Below, piece by piece: positions 47,241 through 56,476 of a DNA stretch of 64,000 nt. This stretch comes from Bryobacterales bacterium (GTDB lineage Bacteria > Acidobacteriota > Terriglobia > Bryobacterales > Bryobacteraceae). The notes beneath the pieces are model-generated. The model worked only from the letters and a program-made list of their open reading frames with translations, was not told the origin of the DNA and ran no database searches. The position numbers and the translations under genes are program-made. The stretch covers positions 168,442 to 232,441 of the forward strand of contig JADJWL010000011.1 in assembly GCA_016716385.1 (NCBI GenBank), in the 5' to 3' direction. How positions within the stretch are numbered: position 1 is the stretch's first letter; each line of letters begins with the position of its first letter.

Positions 47241-48220
47241 TGTGCGCCCCCTTCGGCGGCGGCCGCGACGGGAGCAACCTGTTCCGGGCTGCCCGTCAAC
47301 TGGAGGAAGACCTCTTCCAGGCTGAAGCCCACCGAGCGCATCTCATACAGTTCCCATCCGGAATTCACCACGAGCCGGGCGACTTCCGCGCGCACGCCGC
47401 TGCCGGACGGCATCTCGATCTCCACCACATGGCGATCGTGCCTCGGCTCGCGGGGAACGACGCGGCTCACCCCGGGAATCTGGCCGAACCGGCCGGCCGC
47501 TTCGGCCGCCGGAACGCTCGACGCGAACTCGACCGCGATCGCCTCAGCCCCGCGGAGGCGGTTGGTCAGATTCGAGAACGAATCAGTCGCAACGACCCTG
47601 CCCTTGTTGATGATGATCACCTGCTGGCAGGATGTCTCCACCTCGGAGAGGATGTGCGTGCTCAGGATAATCGTATGGTCGCCCGCCAGGTCGCGGATGA
47701 GTTCGCGGGTTTCGATGATCTGCTTCGGGTCGAGACCGGAGGTCGGCTCGTCGAGCACCAGAACGTCGGGGTTGTGAATGATCGCCTGGGCCAGACCGAC
47801 GCGCTGCCGGTATCCCTTCGACAGCTTGGCAATCAATTTCTTGCGTACGTCCGCCACCGCACACCGCTCGCACACCTCGCTCACGCGCCGCGCCAGGCTG
47901 GCGGACGGGATGCCCTTCAACCGGCCTACGAAGGCGAGGTATTCCTCCACCTCCATGTCCGGATACAAAGGGGGAGTCTCAGGCAGATAGCCGATGCGTT
48001 TCTTGACTTCGAGCGGCTGCTCGACCACGTCAAAACCCGCCACTTCCGCCTTGCCTTCGCTGGGCGGAAGAAAACAGGTGAGAACCCGCATCGTCGTGGT
48101 CTTGCCCGCGCCGTTCGGCCCGAGGAAGCCCACGATCTGGCCCTTCTGCACTTCAAACGAGATATTGTCCACGGCGACGTGACGCGCGTATCTCTTCGTC
48201 AGGCCTTGAACACGAATCAT
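47237..48220 (-). CDS. ABC transporter ATPase, GldA/NatA-like
   Basis: 327 residues. Walker A GPNGAGKTT (34-42), signature LSKGYRQRVGLAQA, Walker B VLVLDEPTSGLDP and H-loop IILSTHILSEVE. The C-terminal ~90-residue extension is the usual one in ABC-2 ATPases. First gene of the ATPase-permease-GldG-DUF4340 operon, read away from the TetR gene. Confidence 0.9.
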   Translation of the reverse strand: MIRVQGLTKRYARHVAVDNISFEVQKGQIVGFLGPNGAGKTTTMRVLTCFLPPSEGKAEVAGFDVVEQPLEVKKRIGYLPETPPLYPDMEVEEYLAFVGRLKGIPSASLARRVSEVCERCAVADVRKKLIAKLSKGYRQRVGLAQAIIHNPDVLVLDEPTSGLDPKQIIETRELIRDLAGDHTIILSTHILSEVETSCQQVIIINKGRVVATDSFSNLTNRLRGAEAIAVEFASSVPAAEAAGRFGQIPGVSRVVPREPRHDRHVVEIEMPSGSGVRAEVARLVVNSGWELYEMRSVGFSLEEVFLQLTGSPEQVAPVAAAAEGGAQ

Positions 48221-48359
48221 AGGTGAATCACCGAAAGATAGAGACGGACTCCGTGGACCAAAGGTCCCGGGTTCCGCCGGAGCGCATTCCTTGCGTAGTC
48301 AATATTCTAGGGATCCAGGCGGGGCGGTGTCAAATGGGACAGCCTCGCCCGTCCCCCGG

Positions 48360-48395
48360 AAGTTAGTCTATACTAAGTGAAGCGTTCACTAACTT
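48360..48395. promoter_or_regulatory. nested inverted repeats at tetR promoter (candidate TetR operator)
   Basis: AGTGAA-GCG-TTCACT (48376-48390) lies inside a wider perfect repeat AAGTTAGT / ACTAACTT (48360-48367 and 48388-48395). A -10-like TATACT is at 48369-48374. The site ends at the base before the regulator's ATG, as expected for autorepression. No convincing -35 box. Confidence 0.55.
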
Positions 48396-49124
48396 ATGGG
48401 CCGCATGACCGCCCGCGACCGGCGGGACCAGATTCTCGCCGCAGCCATCGGCTTGTTTGCCGAGAACGGCTTCCGCGGGACAACGACGAAGCAACTCGCC
48501 GCCGGCGCCGGCATTACCGAGCCTGTCCTCTACCGCCACTTCAAGACAAAGGGCGATCTCTACGCCGCGATCATTGAACAGAAGGCACAGGAGGGTCTGT
48601 CCCAGGCGGCGAAGCAACTTGGGCCGTATCTGGGAGGCGACGATGACGAGGGCTTCCTCACCGCTCTGGCTGAGTTGATCGTGGATTGCTACCACCAGGA
48701 CCCGGCCTACGTCCGCTTGCTCCTGTTCAGCGCGCTCGAACGCCACGAGTTGTCTGACCTTTTCTTTGAGCGCCATGTGCTGGCGTTCTACCAGATGGTC
48801 GGCGGGTATCTGCGAAGGCGGATGCGGGAGGGCGCCATCCGCCAGCTCGACCCGAACCTCGCGGCCCGGCTGTTTCTGGGCATGATCCATCACCATTCGC
48901 TGGTCGGCGCCCTGTTTGGTGAAAAAATCGTGCGGGCAAGCCGCAAGACCTTTGTAAGGGAACTTGTGCAAACTTTCCTCGGCGGCGTGGCATCCAACAG
49001 GGGTGACGGCCGCGCGAGGGCGGAATCATACCATGACGAACTCGATAGTGGTGCTCTTCCTGCTTCTCCTCTCCTTGACCGGTTGTTCGAGGCAGGAGAC
49101 CGCGGCGGCCAACACCGCGGATGA
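48396..49124 (+). CDS. TetR/AcrR-family regulator
   Basis: 242 residues. The HTH DQILAAAIGLFAENGFRGTT, then TKQLAAGAGITEPVLYRHFK, is canonical, followed by an all-helical ligand domain. The last ~30 residues overlap the start of the next gene by 92 bp in another frame and look unlike family C-termini, so the functional end may lie earlier in ancestors. No good ribosome-binding site precedes ATG 48396; ATG 48405 is possible. It probably controls the RND efflux genes that follow. Confidence 0.88.
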   Translation: MGRMTARDRRDQILAAAIGLFAENGFRGTTTKQLAAGAGITEPVLYRHFKTKGDLYAAIIEQKAQEGLSQAAKQLGPYLGGDDDEGFLTALAELIVDCYHQDPAYVRLLLFSALERHELSDLFFERHVLAFYQMVGGYLRRRMREGAIRQLDPNLAARLFLGMIHHHSLVGALFGEKIVRASRKTFVRELVQTFLGGVASNRGDGRARAESYHDELDSGALPASPLLDRLFEAGDRGGQHRG

Positions 49125-50232
49125 CACCGCGGCTCAGATCCTCCAAGTGGAGGTCGCGGCCGCCGAAACGCGGAAGGTCGAACGCACAGTCCTGCTGAGC
49201 GGCTCGCTGCTGCCCGACGAATCCGTCAATCTCTCGGCGGAAGTCCAGGGAACGCTGCGCCGGTTTACGGCCGACTTCGGACAGAATGTCCGCAAAGGCG
49301 AAGTCCTGGCGGAACTCGACCCCCGCGAGTTGACCCTGCAGCGGGATCGGGCCCGCGCCGCGCTGGCACAGGCGTTGGCCCGCATCGGTCTGGGACCGGA
49401 CGATGTGGAGGCCGATCCTGAGAGCACGCCGGGGGTGCGCCAGGCGCGCGCCCAATACGAAGACGTGAAGTTCAAGTATGAGAGCGCCTCCAAGCTTGTG
49501 GAATCGGGCGATATCTCCCGTGAACGGTTCACGGAAATCGAAAAGCTCTATCGCAGTCGCGAAGCCGGTCTGCAGGGAGCGCGCGACGAGGTCCGCACGC
49601 AACTGGCGGTGATCGCCGGCCTGCGGGCAGACCTGCAACTGTTCGAGAAGCGGCTCTCGGATACGTTCGTCCGCGCCCCGTTCGACGGCGCGGTGGTCGA
49701 ACGCATGGTCTCTCCCGGACAGTTCATGAAGGAGAACACGCCGATTCTGCGGATCGTCAAGACCCACCCGCTGCGCTTACGCCTCGACGTGCCCGAATCG
49801 GACATGGCCAGCGTCCGGCCCGGCAAGGAATTGACCTTTGTCACCGATGCGATTCCCGGCCGCGAGTTCCGCGCCACCGTGCGCGAACTGAACCCCTCGC
49901 TCGATGCGCGTTCGCGCTCGCTGACCGCGGAGGCAAGGCTGGCCGGAGCGCCGGGCGAATTGAAGCCGGGCATGTTCGTTCAGGCGCGATTGCTCGCCGG
50001 CCAGGAAGAACGGATCGCGGTACCCGCGAAGGCGCTCTACCGGGTGGCCGGGCTCACGAAGGTATACGCCGTCCGCGATGGCATTGCCGTTGAGTGCAAG
50101 GTGCAGCCGCGCGAAGAGCAGGATGGCTGGATCGTGCTGGAAAGCGGTTCCTTGAGTCCGGGCGACATGGTGGCGACCAGCAATCTCGGCGCGCTCGCCG
50201 ATGGAATGAAGGTGAATCCGGGCCGCGGCTAG
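49033..50232 (+). CDS. RND efflux periplasmic adaptor, lipoprotein
   Basis: 399 residues from ATG 49033. MTNSIVVLFLLLLSLTGC is a signal with lipobox Cys. Lipoyl half-motifs (LSAEVQGTLRRFTADFGQNV, and VRAPFDGAVVERMVSPGQFM) flank a helical hairpin, followed by a beta-barrel domain with LRLRLDVPESDMASVRPGKE. Links the inner-membrane pump to an outer-membrane channel. No TolC-like gene is in this window. Confidence 0.88.
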   Translation: MTNSIVVLFLLLLSLTGCSRQETAAANTADDTAAQILQVEVAAAETRKVERTVLLSGSLLPDESVNLSAEVQGTLRRFTADFGQNVRKGEVLAELDPRELTLQRDRARAALAQALARIGLGPDDVEADPESTPGVRQARAQYEDVKFKYESASKLVESGDISRERFTEIEKLYRSREAGLQGARDEVRTQLAVIAGLRADLQLFEKRLSDTFVRAPFDGAVVERMVSPGQFMKENTPILRIVKTHPLRLRLDVPESDMASVRPGKELTFVTDAIPGREFRATVRELNPSLDARSRSLTAEARLAGAPGELKPGMFVQARLLAGQEERIAVPAKALYRVAGLTKVYAVRDGIAVECKVQPREEQDGWIVLESGSLSPGDMVATSNLGALADGMKVNPGRG

Positions 50233-50250
50233 CCCGCCGGAGATCCACGC

Positions 50251-53200
50251 ATGCAAAAGCTCGCCGATATCTGCATCCGGCGCCCTGTTTTCACGACGAT
50301 GCTCATCCTCGCCTTGATGGTGATGGGCATCGCCTCGTACGGAAAGCTCGGCGTCGACCTCTTCCCGAAAGTCGAATTCCCGTTCGTCACGATCACAACC
50401 ACGTTGCGCGGCGCGGCTCCGGAAGAGATCGAGACGCAGGTTACCAAGCGCATCGAGGAAGCGGTCAACACCATCAGCGGGATCGACGAACTGCAGTCGG
50501 TGTCGGCCGAAGGCGTCTCGCAGGTCATCCTGACGTTCGTGCTCGAAAAGGATCCCGACGTCGCCGCGCAGGAAGTGCGCGACAAGGTGTCGAGCGTTCT
50601 CAACCAACTGCCGCGCGACGCCGACCCGCCGGTGATCGAGAAGATCTCGACCGATGCTTCGCCCGTTCTGGCGGTGGTGGTCTCCTCGCCGCGCGACCTG
50701 CGCGAAACGACCAAAGTGGTGGACGACTCGATCAAGAAGAACATCGAGTCGCTCACCGGAGTCGGGCAAGTGCGTTTCGTCGGCGACCGACAGCGGCAGA
50801 TCCAGGTGTGGCTCGACGGAGACAGACTGTTCGCCTACAACCTGAACGTCGAACAGGTGCGCAACGCGCTCGCCGCTCAGAACGTGGAAGTGCCGGGCGG
50901 ACGCATTGACCAGGGCATGCGCGAACTCAGCCTGCGCACGCTCGGCCGCGTCGAAGACCCGCGCGACTTCGAAAAGATCATCGTCGGCAGCCAGGGCGGC
51001 ACGCCCATCCGCATCCGGGACATCGGCTATGTCGAGGATGGCTTTGAAGAACCCCGTTCGCTGGCGCGCCTCGACGGCAAGCCGGCGGTGGTGCTCGAAG
51101 TCCGGAAACAGGCGGGCACCAACACGCTCGATGTGATCGACGGCGTCAAGGAACGCATCGCCTCGCTTCAGACGACGCTGCCGCCGGACTTCAAGATCAG
51201 CTACAGCCGCGACCAGTCCGACTTCATCCGCGCCTCGTTCAACGCCGTCCAGGAGCACCTGATCCTCGGCGGACTGTTCGCCGCGATCGTCGTGCTCCTG
51301 TTCATCCGCAGTTGGCGCTCCACGCTGATCGCCGCGGTCGCGATCCCGACATCCATCGTCTCCACCTACACGTTGATGCTGTGGATGGACTTCACGTTGA
51401 ACCAGATCACGATGTTGGCGCTCACGCTGATTGTCGGCATCGTCATCGACGACGCGATCGTGGTGCTCGAGAACATCTTCCGCTTCGGCGAGGAGAAGGG
51501 CCTCACGCCCGCGGAAGCCGCGAGGCAGGGGACGAAGGATATCGGTCTCGCCGTGATGGCGACGACTCTCAGCCTCGTCATTATCTTCCTGCCGGTGGCC
51601 ATGATGGAGGGCATCGTCGGCAGCTTCATGTCGAGCTTCGGCTACACAGCGGCGTTCGCCATCATGGTGTCGCTGCTGGTCAGCTTTACGCTGACCCCGA
51701 TGCTCTGTTCGCGCTATCTGAAGTTCGGCAACGGGAACGGCAACTCGCATACGGCGACCAAAGATACACTGCTCTTCCAGTGGCTCGACCGGCCGTATCG
51801 CAGGATGTTGCGCTGGTCGATGACGCACCGCTGGGCCATCGTTGCTGTGTCGGCGATGGTCTTCGCCTCCACGGTTCCGCTGTTCCAGGCTGTCGGCAAG
51901 GACTTCCTGCCGGTGGACGATCAGAGCGCGTTCGAAGTCACGGTGCGCGCTCCAGTCGGCTCGTCGCTCGAAGGCACCGATTCGGTGATGCAGCAGATCG
52001 AGGCTGAACTGCGCGAACTGCCGGGCGTCCGCAACGTCCTGACGCTCGTCGGCGGCGACGCCCAGCAGCGCTCGGACCGCGGCAATATCGTGGTCGACCT
52101 GGTTCCCGTCGATCAACGGAGGGACTCGCAGCAGGACCTGATGGGCATGGCCCGGCGCCGGCTCAGCAAGTTCCGCGACCTCACGATCGGCGTCCAGCTT
52201 CCGACCGTGATCCAGGGCGGCGGCCCGAACCAGGACTTGCAGTTCTTCCTGCAAGGGCCCGACCTCGACCAGCTCGACCAGTACGCAACAGCCATCAAGA
52301 AGCGGCTTGGCGAGATGCCCGGCGTGGCGGATCTCGAATCGTCCTACGAGCCGGGCAAGCCCGAAGCCCGCGTCATCATCAATCGCGACAAGGCGGCGGA
52401 TCTCAGCGTGAACGTGGCGTCGATCGCCAACGCCATGCGCGTCCTGGTAGGCGGCGACGAGCAGGTTACGACCTTCCGCGACGGCGACGACCGCTACGAC
52501 GTCCAGTTGCGCGTGCAGAAGAAGTTCCGCGACTCGCCGCAGGTGCTGGACCGCCTCTACGTACCCTCGGCGGCGCTGGGCAATGTCCCGGTCGCCAGCG
52601 TGGCGAAGATCGAAGAAGGCACGGGTCCAACGCAGATCCAGCGCTACAACCGCCAGCGCCAGATCCTGATCACGGCCAACCTGTTCGACGGGCAGGCGCT
52701 GAGCAACGTGCTACCCGTCCTGGAGCAGACTGTGGCCGGTCTGAACATGCCCCCGCAGTACGCCAGCGGCCTGGTGGGGCGCAGCAAGGAGTTCGGCCGC
52801 GCCGCCGCCAGTTACGTGATCGCGTTCGTTCTCTCGATCGTGTTCATGTACATGGTGCTGGCGGCGCAGTTCGAGAGCTTCATCGATCCGGTGACGATTC
52901 TGCTGAGTCTGCCGATGTCAGTTCCGTTCGCGCTGCTGTCGCTGCTGCTGGCGGGCGAGAATTTCTCGATCATTTACACATCGCTCGGCATTCTCATCCT
53001 GTTCGGCATCGTGAAGAAGAACTCGATCCTGCAGATCGACCACATCAAGAGCCTGCGCCGGGAGGGGATGCCGCGCCTGGAGGCGATTATCAAGGGCTGC
53101 GAGGACAGGCTGCGACCGATCCTGATGACGACCGCGGCGCTGGTGGCGGGCATGATTCCGCTGGCGCTCGGCGGAGGCGCGGGCGCCGGGAGCCGGCGCA

Positions 53201-53376
53201 CGGTCGCCATCGTCGTGATCGGCGGGCAGACGCTCTGTCTGCTGCTGACGCTGCTTCTGACGCCGGTGGCCTATTCGCTGTTCGACGATCTCGCCCATTC
53301 CCGCATCTGGTCGCGGATGCGGCCCGGCAACTGGATTCCGGCGCGGGCGCGCCGTTCCGAGGCCCCCGGCGATTGA
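50251..53376 (+). CDS. RND efflux transporter, inner-membrane permease
   Basis: 1041 residues, twelve TMs and two large periplasmic loops. N-terminus ICIRRPVFTTMLILALMVMG. TM4 carries the proton-relay aspartates in VGIVIDDAIVVLENIFR. TM10-12 include GILILFGIVKKNSILQIDHI and RPILMTTAALVAGMIPLALG. Belongs to the AcrB/MdtB-like HAE1 branch, expelling drugs, lipids or bile-like compounds by proton antiport. It follows its adaptor by 18 bp. Confidence 0.93.
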   Translation: MQKLADICIRRPVFTTMLILALMVMGIASYGKLGVDLFPKVEFPFVTITTTLRGAAPEEIETQVTKRIEEAVNTISGIDELQSVSAEGVSQVILTFVLEKDPDVAAQEVRDKVSSVLNQLPRDADPPVIEKISTDASPVLAVVVSSPRDLRETTKVVDDSIKKNIESLTGVGQVRFVGDRQRQIQVWLDGDRLFAYNLNVEQVRNALAAQNVEVPGGRIDQGMRELSLRTLGRVEDPRDFEKIIVGSQGGTPIRIRDIGYVEDGFEEPRSLARLDGKPAVVLEVRKQAGTNTLDVIDGVKERIASLQTTLPPDFKISYSRDQSDFIRASFNAVQEHLILGGLFAAIVVLLFIRSWRSTLIAAVAIPTSIVSTYTLMLWMDFTLNQITMLALTLIVGIVIDDAIVVLENIFRFGEEKGLTPAEAARQGTKDIGLAVMATTLSLVIIFLPVAMMEGIVGSFMSSFGYTAAFAIMVSLLVSFTLTPMLCSRYLKFGNGNGNSHTATKDTLLFQWLDRPYRRMLRWSMTHRWAIVAVSAMVFASTVPLFQAVGKDFLPVDDQSAFEVTVRAPVGSSLEGTDSVMQQIEAELRELPGVRNVLTLVGGDAQQRSDRGNIVVDLVPVDQRRDSQQDLMGMARRRLSKFRDLTIGVQLPTVIQGGGPNQDLQFFLQGPDLDQLDQYATAIKKRLGEMPGVADLESSYEPGKPEARVIINRDKAADLSVNVASIANAMRVLVGGDEQVTTFRDGDDRYDVQLRVQKKFRDSPQVLDRLYVPSAALGNVPVASVAKIEEGTGPTQIQRYNRQRQILITANLFDGQALSNVLPVLEQTVAGLNMPPQYASGLVGRSKEFGRAAASYVIAFVLSIVFMYMVLAAQFESFIDPVTILLSLPMSVPFALLSLLLAGENFSIIYTSLGILILFGIVKKNSILQIDHIKSLRREGMPRLEAIIKGCEDRLRPILMTTAALVAGMIPLALGGGAGAGSRRTVAIVVIGGQTLCLLLTLLLTPVAYSLFDDLAHSRIWSRMRPGNWIPARARRSEAPGD

Positions 53377-53400
53377 CTTCCCCGGTGCTAGGATAAAGGC

Positions 53401-53685
53401 GTGGCACAGCCCAAACCCGGCCTTTTCGCGAAGGGTCAGCAGTTCGTTGCGCATGTCCTGCCCGCGATCATGCGTCCGCTGCGCATCCTGTGGAATGAGA
53501 TCATCGGCTTCCTGTTCATCGCGCTGGCCGTGATGGCGGTGCCGCAGGGCATCCGAACGGCCCGCGAGTACGACGGCGATGTGGAGAGCATTTTCAAGGT
53601 TCTCCTGATCGCCGTGTTCGTCCTGATCATGGGCGGATACGGGATTAGCTCCTTCCGCCGCGCGCGGAAGGCGTCCCGGTCGTGA
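53401..53685 (+). CDS. small two-TM membrane protein, function unknown
   Basis: 94 residues from GTG. Two hydrophobic segments (IIGFLFIALAVMAVPQG and FKVLLIAVFVLIMGGYGISS) and a basic tail (RRARKASRS). The gene overlaps the mutase start by 4 bp (GTGA), so the two are translationally coupled. No family recognised. Confidence 0.65.
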   Translation: MAQPKPGLFAKGQQFVAHVLPAIMRPLRILWNEIIGFLFIALAVMAVPQGIRTAREYDGDVESIFKVLLIAVFVLIMGGYGISSFRRARKASRS

Positions 53686-55169
53686 GCGGTCCCGGCGAAT
53701 TTCCCTTTACTCGCGGCGTCTACCCGGAGATGTACCGCAAGCGGCACTGGACGATGCGCCAGTACGCCGGTTTCGGCAGCGCCGAGGAGAGCAACCGCCG
53801 CTACCGCTACCTGATCGAGCAGGGCACTACGGGACTCTCGGTGGCCTTCGACCTGCCCACGCAGATGGGCTACGACGCCGACCATCCGATGGCGGCGGGC
53901 GAGGTGGGCCGCGTGGGCGTGTCGATTTCGTCACTCGCCGACATGGAGCGGCTGTTCCAGGGCATCGATCTGGAGCGCGTCTCGACGTCGATGACGATCA
54001 ATGCGACGGCGGCGATCCTGCTGGTGTATTACGTCCTGGCGGCCGAGCGCCAGGGCGCGGACCGCCGCAAACTCACGGGCACCGTGCAGAACGACATCCT
54101 GAAGGAGTACATCGCCCGCGGCACCTACATCTACCCGCCCCGCGCGGGGATGCGCCTCGTGACGGACCTGTTCGCCTGGGCCGGGCGCGAGGTCCCGGAC
54201 TGGAATACGATTTCGATCAGCGGCTACCACATCCGCGAAGCCGGCTCGACGGCCGCGCAGGAGCTGGCGTTCACGCTGGCGGACGCGATCGCCTACGTCG
54301 AAGCCGCGCTGGCCGCGGGACTGGCGGTGGACGACTTCGCTCCGCGCCTTTCGTTCTTCTTCAACGCGCACAACGATTTCTTCGAGGAAATCGCCAAGTT
54401 CCGCGCCGCGCGGCGTCTGTGGGCCCACGTGATGCGCGACCGTTTCGGGGCGAAGAACCCGCGGTCGATGATGCTGCGCTTCCATGCGCAGACGGCCGGC
54501 TCGACACTGACGGCGCAACAACCGGACGTGAACCTGGTCCGCACAACGCTGCAGGCGCTGGCGGCAGTGCTGGGCGGAGCGCAGAGCCTGCACACCAACG
54601 CGCGCGACGAAGCGCTGGCGCTGCCGACGGAGGAGTCCGCGCGCCTGGCGCTGCGGACGCAGCAGATCCTGGCGCACGAAAGCGGGGTGGCGAACACGGC
54701 CGATCCCGCCGGCGGGAGCCAGTACCTGGAAGAGCAGACGGACCGCATCGAGGCGGAGGCGCGCGCGTCCCTGGAACGCATCGACGCCATGGGCGGCACG
54801 CTGCGGGCGATCGAAACCGGCTACTTCCGGCGCGAGATCGAAGAGGCGGCGTTCCACTACCAGCGTTCGATTGAAAGCGGCGAACGGGTGATCGTGGGAG
54901 TGAACCGGTTCCGCGAGGAAGCGGGAGAGCCGGTCCCGACGTTTCGCCTCGATCCATCGATTGAGCGCGAGCAGGTGGAGCGGTTGCGCGAGATCCGGGC
55001 CAGCCGCGACGCCGCCGCATTGGATGCGGCGCTCGGGGCGCTGGAAGCGGGCGCGAGAGGAACGGACAACCTCCTCCCCCTCATCGAACAAGCAGCCGCG
55101 AAGATGGCCACGGTCGGGGAGATCTCGGACCGCCTGCGCCACGTGTTTGGCGAGCACCACGACCGCTGA
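53682..55169 (+). CDS. methylmalonyl-CoA mutase, large (catalytic) subunit
   Basis: 495 residues from GTG. PGEFPFTRGVYPEMY, WTMRQYAGFG, GLSVAFDLPTQMGYD, NDILKEYIARGTYIYPP, SISGYHIREAG and RFHAQTAGSTLTAQQP define the acyl-CoA mutase barrel. Tyr 28 and Arg 158 occupy the positions of MCM Tyr89/Arg207, and His 183 that of His244. This residue set is associated with methylmalonyl-CoA rather than isobutyryl-CoA specificity. The usual ~40-residue N-terminal dimerisation arm is missing, and the B12-binding small subunit must be encoded elsewhere. Confidence 0.88.
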   Translation: MSGPGEFPFTRGVYPEMYRKRHWTMRQYAGFGSAEESNRRYRYLIEQGTTGLSVAFDLPTQMGYDADHPMAAGEVGRVGVSISSLADMERLFQGIDLERVSTSMTINATAAILLVYYVLAAERQGADRRKLTGTVQNDILKEYIARGTYIYPPRAGMRLVTDLFAWAGREVPDWNTISISGYHIREAGSTAAQELAFTLADAIAYVEAALAAGLAVDDFAPRLSFFFNAHNDFFEEIAKFRAARRLWAHVMRDRFGAKNPRSMMLRFHAQTAGSTLTAQQPDVNLVRTTLQALAAVLGGAQSLHTNARDEALALPTEESARLALRTQQILAHESGVANTADPAGGSQYLEEQTDRIEAEARASLERIDAMGGTLRAIETGYFRREIEEAAFHYQRSIESGERVIVGVNRFREEAGEPVPTFRLDPSIEREQVERLREIRASRDAAALDAALGALEAGARGTDNLLPLIEQAAAKMATVGEISDRLRHVFGEHHDR

Positions 55170-55366
55170 GCGCGGGAGCGCGAAGACAAGCGGCGTCGAA
55201 TGTGCCCGAGCACCAGAGGGCCCGCTAGCGGGTGCTCGCCGATTGCCGCCGTGCAACGGCGAATCTCGCCGATGAACGCCTGGCCAAGCCCGGTCTGTTC
55301 CTGCTCGTAGTACTGTGCCGCATCTATGAGTTCGCGTTCCGCCAGCTCATTCAATGTGACCCGCAC
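55170..55366 (-). pseudogene. RelE/ParE-type toxin, 3'-truncated
   Basis: From ATG 55366 the frame gives MRVTLNELAERELIDAAQYY then LGQAFIGEIRRCTAAIGEHP and LVLGHIRRRL, the N-terminal two-thirds of a ParE/RelE toxin. The catalytic C-terminal strands (usual pattern (F/Y)PYxVxY...H) are missing. The frame runs into antisense of the mutase 3' end. It follows its antitoxin by 3 bp. Confidence 0.7.
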
Positions 55367-55369
55367 GAA

Positions 55370-55591
55370 TCAGATCCGAGCCTGAGCGTCCCGGAACACC
55401 CGATCTGCCGACCGGCTGGAAAGCCCACCGGACTCGATCGCCTCATCTCGACGCTGTGCCTCCTCGGCCCAGACTTGGGCGTTTTCCTCCGGGGAGAGAT
55501 TCTCGAGGCTGTCGAGCAGACGCTCGGCCAACCGGGCGCGCGCCTTTGGATCCAGCTTGAGCGCGGCTGCCTCAAGTTCTTCTGTTCCCAT
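55370..55591 (-). CDS. addiction-module antitoxin (TIGR02574-like)
   Basis: 73 residues: ALKLDPKARARLAERLLDSL, EENAQVWAEEAQRRDEAIES, ending FRDAQARI. This is the pattern of the RelE/ParE-associated TIGR02574 antitoxin family. The frame is intact even though its toxin is truncated, so it is now an orphan antitoxin that might still neutralise related toxins in trans. Confidence 0.75.
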   Translation of the reverse strand: MGTEELEAAALKLDPKARARLAERLLDSLENLSPEENAQVWAEEAQRRDEAIESGGLSSRSADRVFRDAQARI

Positions 55592-56012
55592 GACATGATT
55601 CTATCGTGCGCCCGCCCGGATCGGGAGAGTGGCGTGGAAGCGGCTCATTTTCGGTGGCATGCGCGGAGTCGTTGGGCCGTGTGGCGGGTTGCCGGGGTTC
55701 GGAACTTGCGCCGGGCTCGGAGCGACAGGGCGCTTCCGGCGACGGCTCACCTTGGCGGGATGCCGTTGGGTTTACGGGCGCCTCGGGTGCAGCCGGGACA
55801 TTGGGTTCGTTGTGACGGTTTTGAGTTTGCGGGATGGAGCGATGGATCAGGCGGAGGGCCCCGCCGATCTGGCGGTCGACGACGGCATGGCGGGAGAACA
55901 GGCCAGTGACGGTGGCGTTGCGGGAAGAGACGGACTTGCCCTCCGGGGTGCGGGGTCCGGTGGACCTGAGCGCGTTGCGGCGGTTCGCGGCGATCTGCCT
56001 TTCGGTAGCCAT
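55572..56012 (-). pseudogene. deleted copy of an acidobacterial protein family (STGPRTPEGK family)
   Basis: 146 residues from ATG 56012. The first 42 residues (MATERQIAANRRNALRSTGP, RTPEGKSVSSRNATVTGLFS, RH) match the intact gene at 56477-57217 almost exactly. The frame then jumps to AVVDRQIGGALRLIHR, aligned with residues ~150-166 of the intact protein. About 107 residues are therefore missing in frame. The tail is Pro/Arg-rich and diverged. It overlaps the antitoxin start by 20 bp. Confidence 0.7.
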
Positions 56013-56476
56013 CAGGACGGGGTTCCTTTCACCCGCAGGATCGCATGGGGCGGTGCGGGCCGCGTGGAAAGCGGGGAACGAAGTGGTAGTGAAATCAGCA
56101 CTTTGGCAGATTTCCAACCGTGGTGACCGGCTGACGGGGACACGCCGGCGAGTGTCTGCGAACCGCGCTTGGAGCGGCTTTGCGAAACGGCGAAGATCCT
56201 CGACCAGCTCGACACGTGTGTCGCGTAAGCGCTTAAATCATTGAACACACGTCGTCTCTCTTTCGCCTTGATCCATCGATCTGCTAACCGCGGTGCAGAA
56301 GGGCCGACGATCTATCACATCTGTGCCACAACATCGCGAAATAGCTGCGGGAACGCCGCGGGCGTTGATTCGCGCTGGGCGGATGTCAATGGCCGAATTC
56401 GTTGCCCTGGTGTGGGTTGCTCGCGGATCTCTGATTCCTTGCGCTCGCGAGGAGGCCGCCCACCAGGAGCCGACCG
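56013..56476. other. non-coding stretch with one leader repeat
   Basis: Between the two family copies I see no gene on either strand. The only recognisable structure is the leader repeat at 56022-56050, shared with two sites further right. Short open frames here have low complexity and no start signals. Confidence 0.5.
56022..56050 (-). repeat. leader repeat, copy 1
   Basis: Plus-strand core TCCTTTCACCCGCAGGAT, read on the minus strand as a leader ending GGGTGAAAGGA just before the gene at 56012; it includes the likely ribosome-binding site. Related to copies at 57225-57250 and 57541-57566. Confidence 0.6.

Noticed and set aside
49777..52254. 825-codon open frame on the minus strand
   Set aside because: It is antisense to the RND adaptor and permease genes, whose domains and motifs are unmistakable. 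The translation is rich in Arg, His, Asp and Glu with no motifs, typical of mirror frames in GC-rich DNA.
55180..55225. rho-independent terminator after the mutase
   Set aside because: The CCGCTAGCGG hairpin is present but has no T-run on either side and lies inside the ParE remnant.
53931..55256. 441-codon minus-strand frame
   Set aside because: Antisense to the mutase gene. Only the part from about 55172 to 55256, in another frame, has real TA homology.
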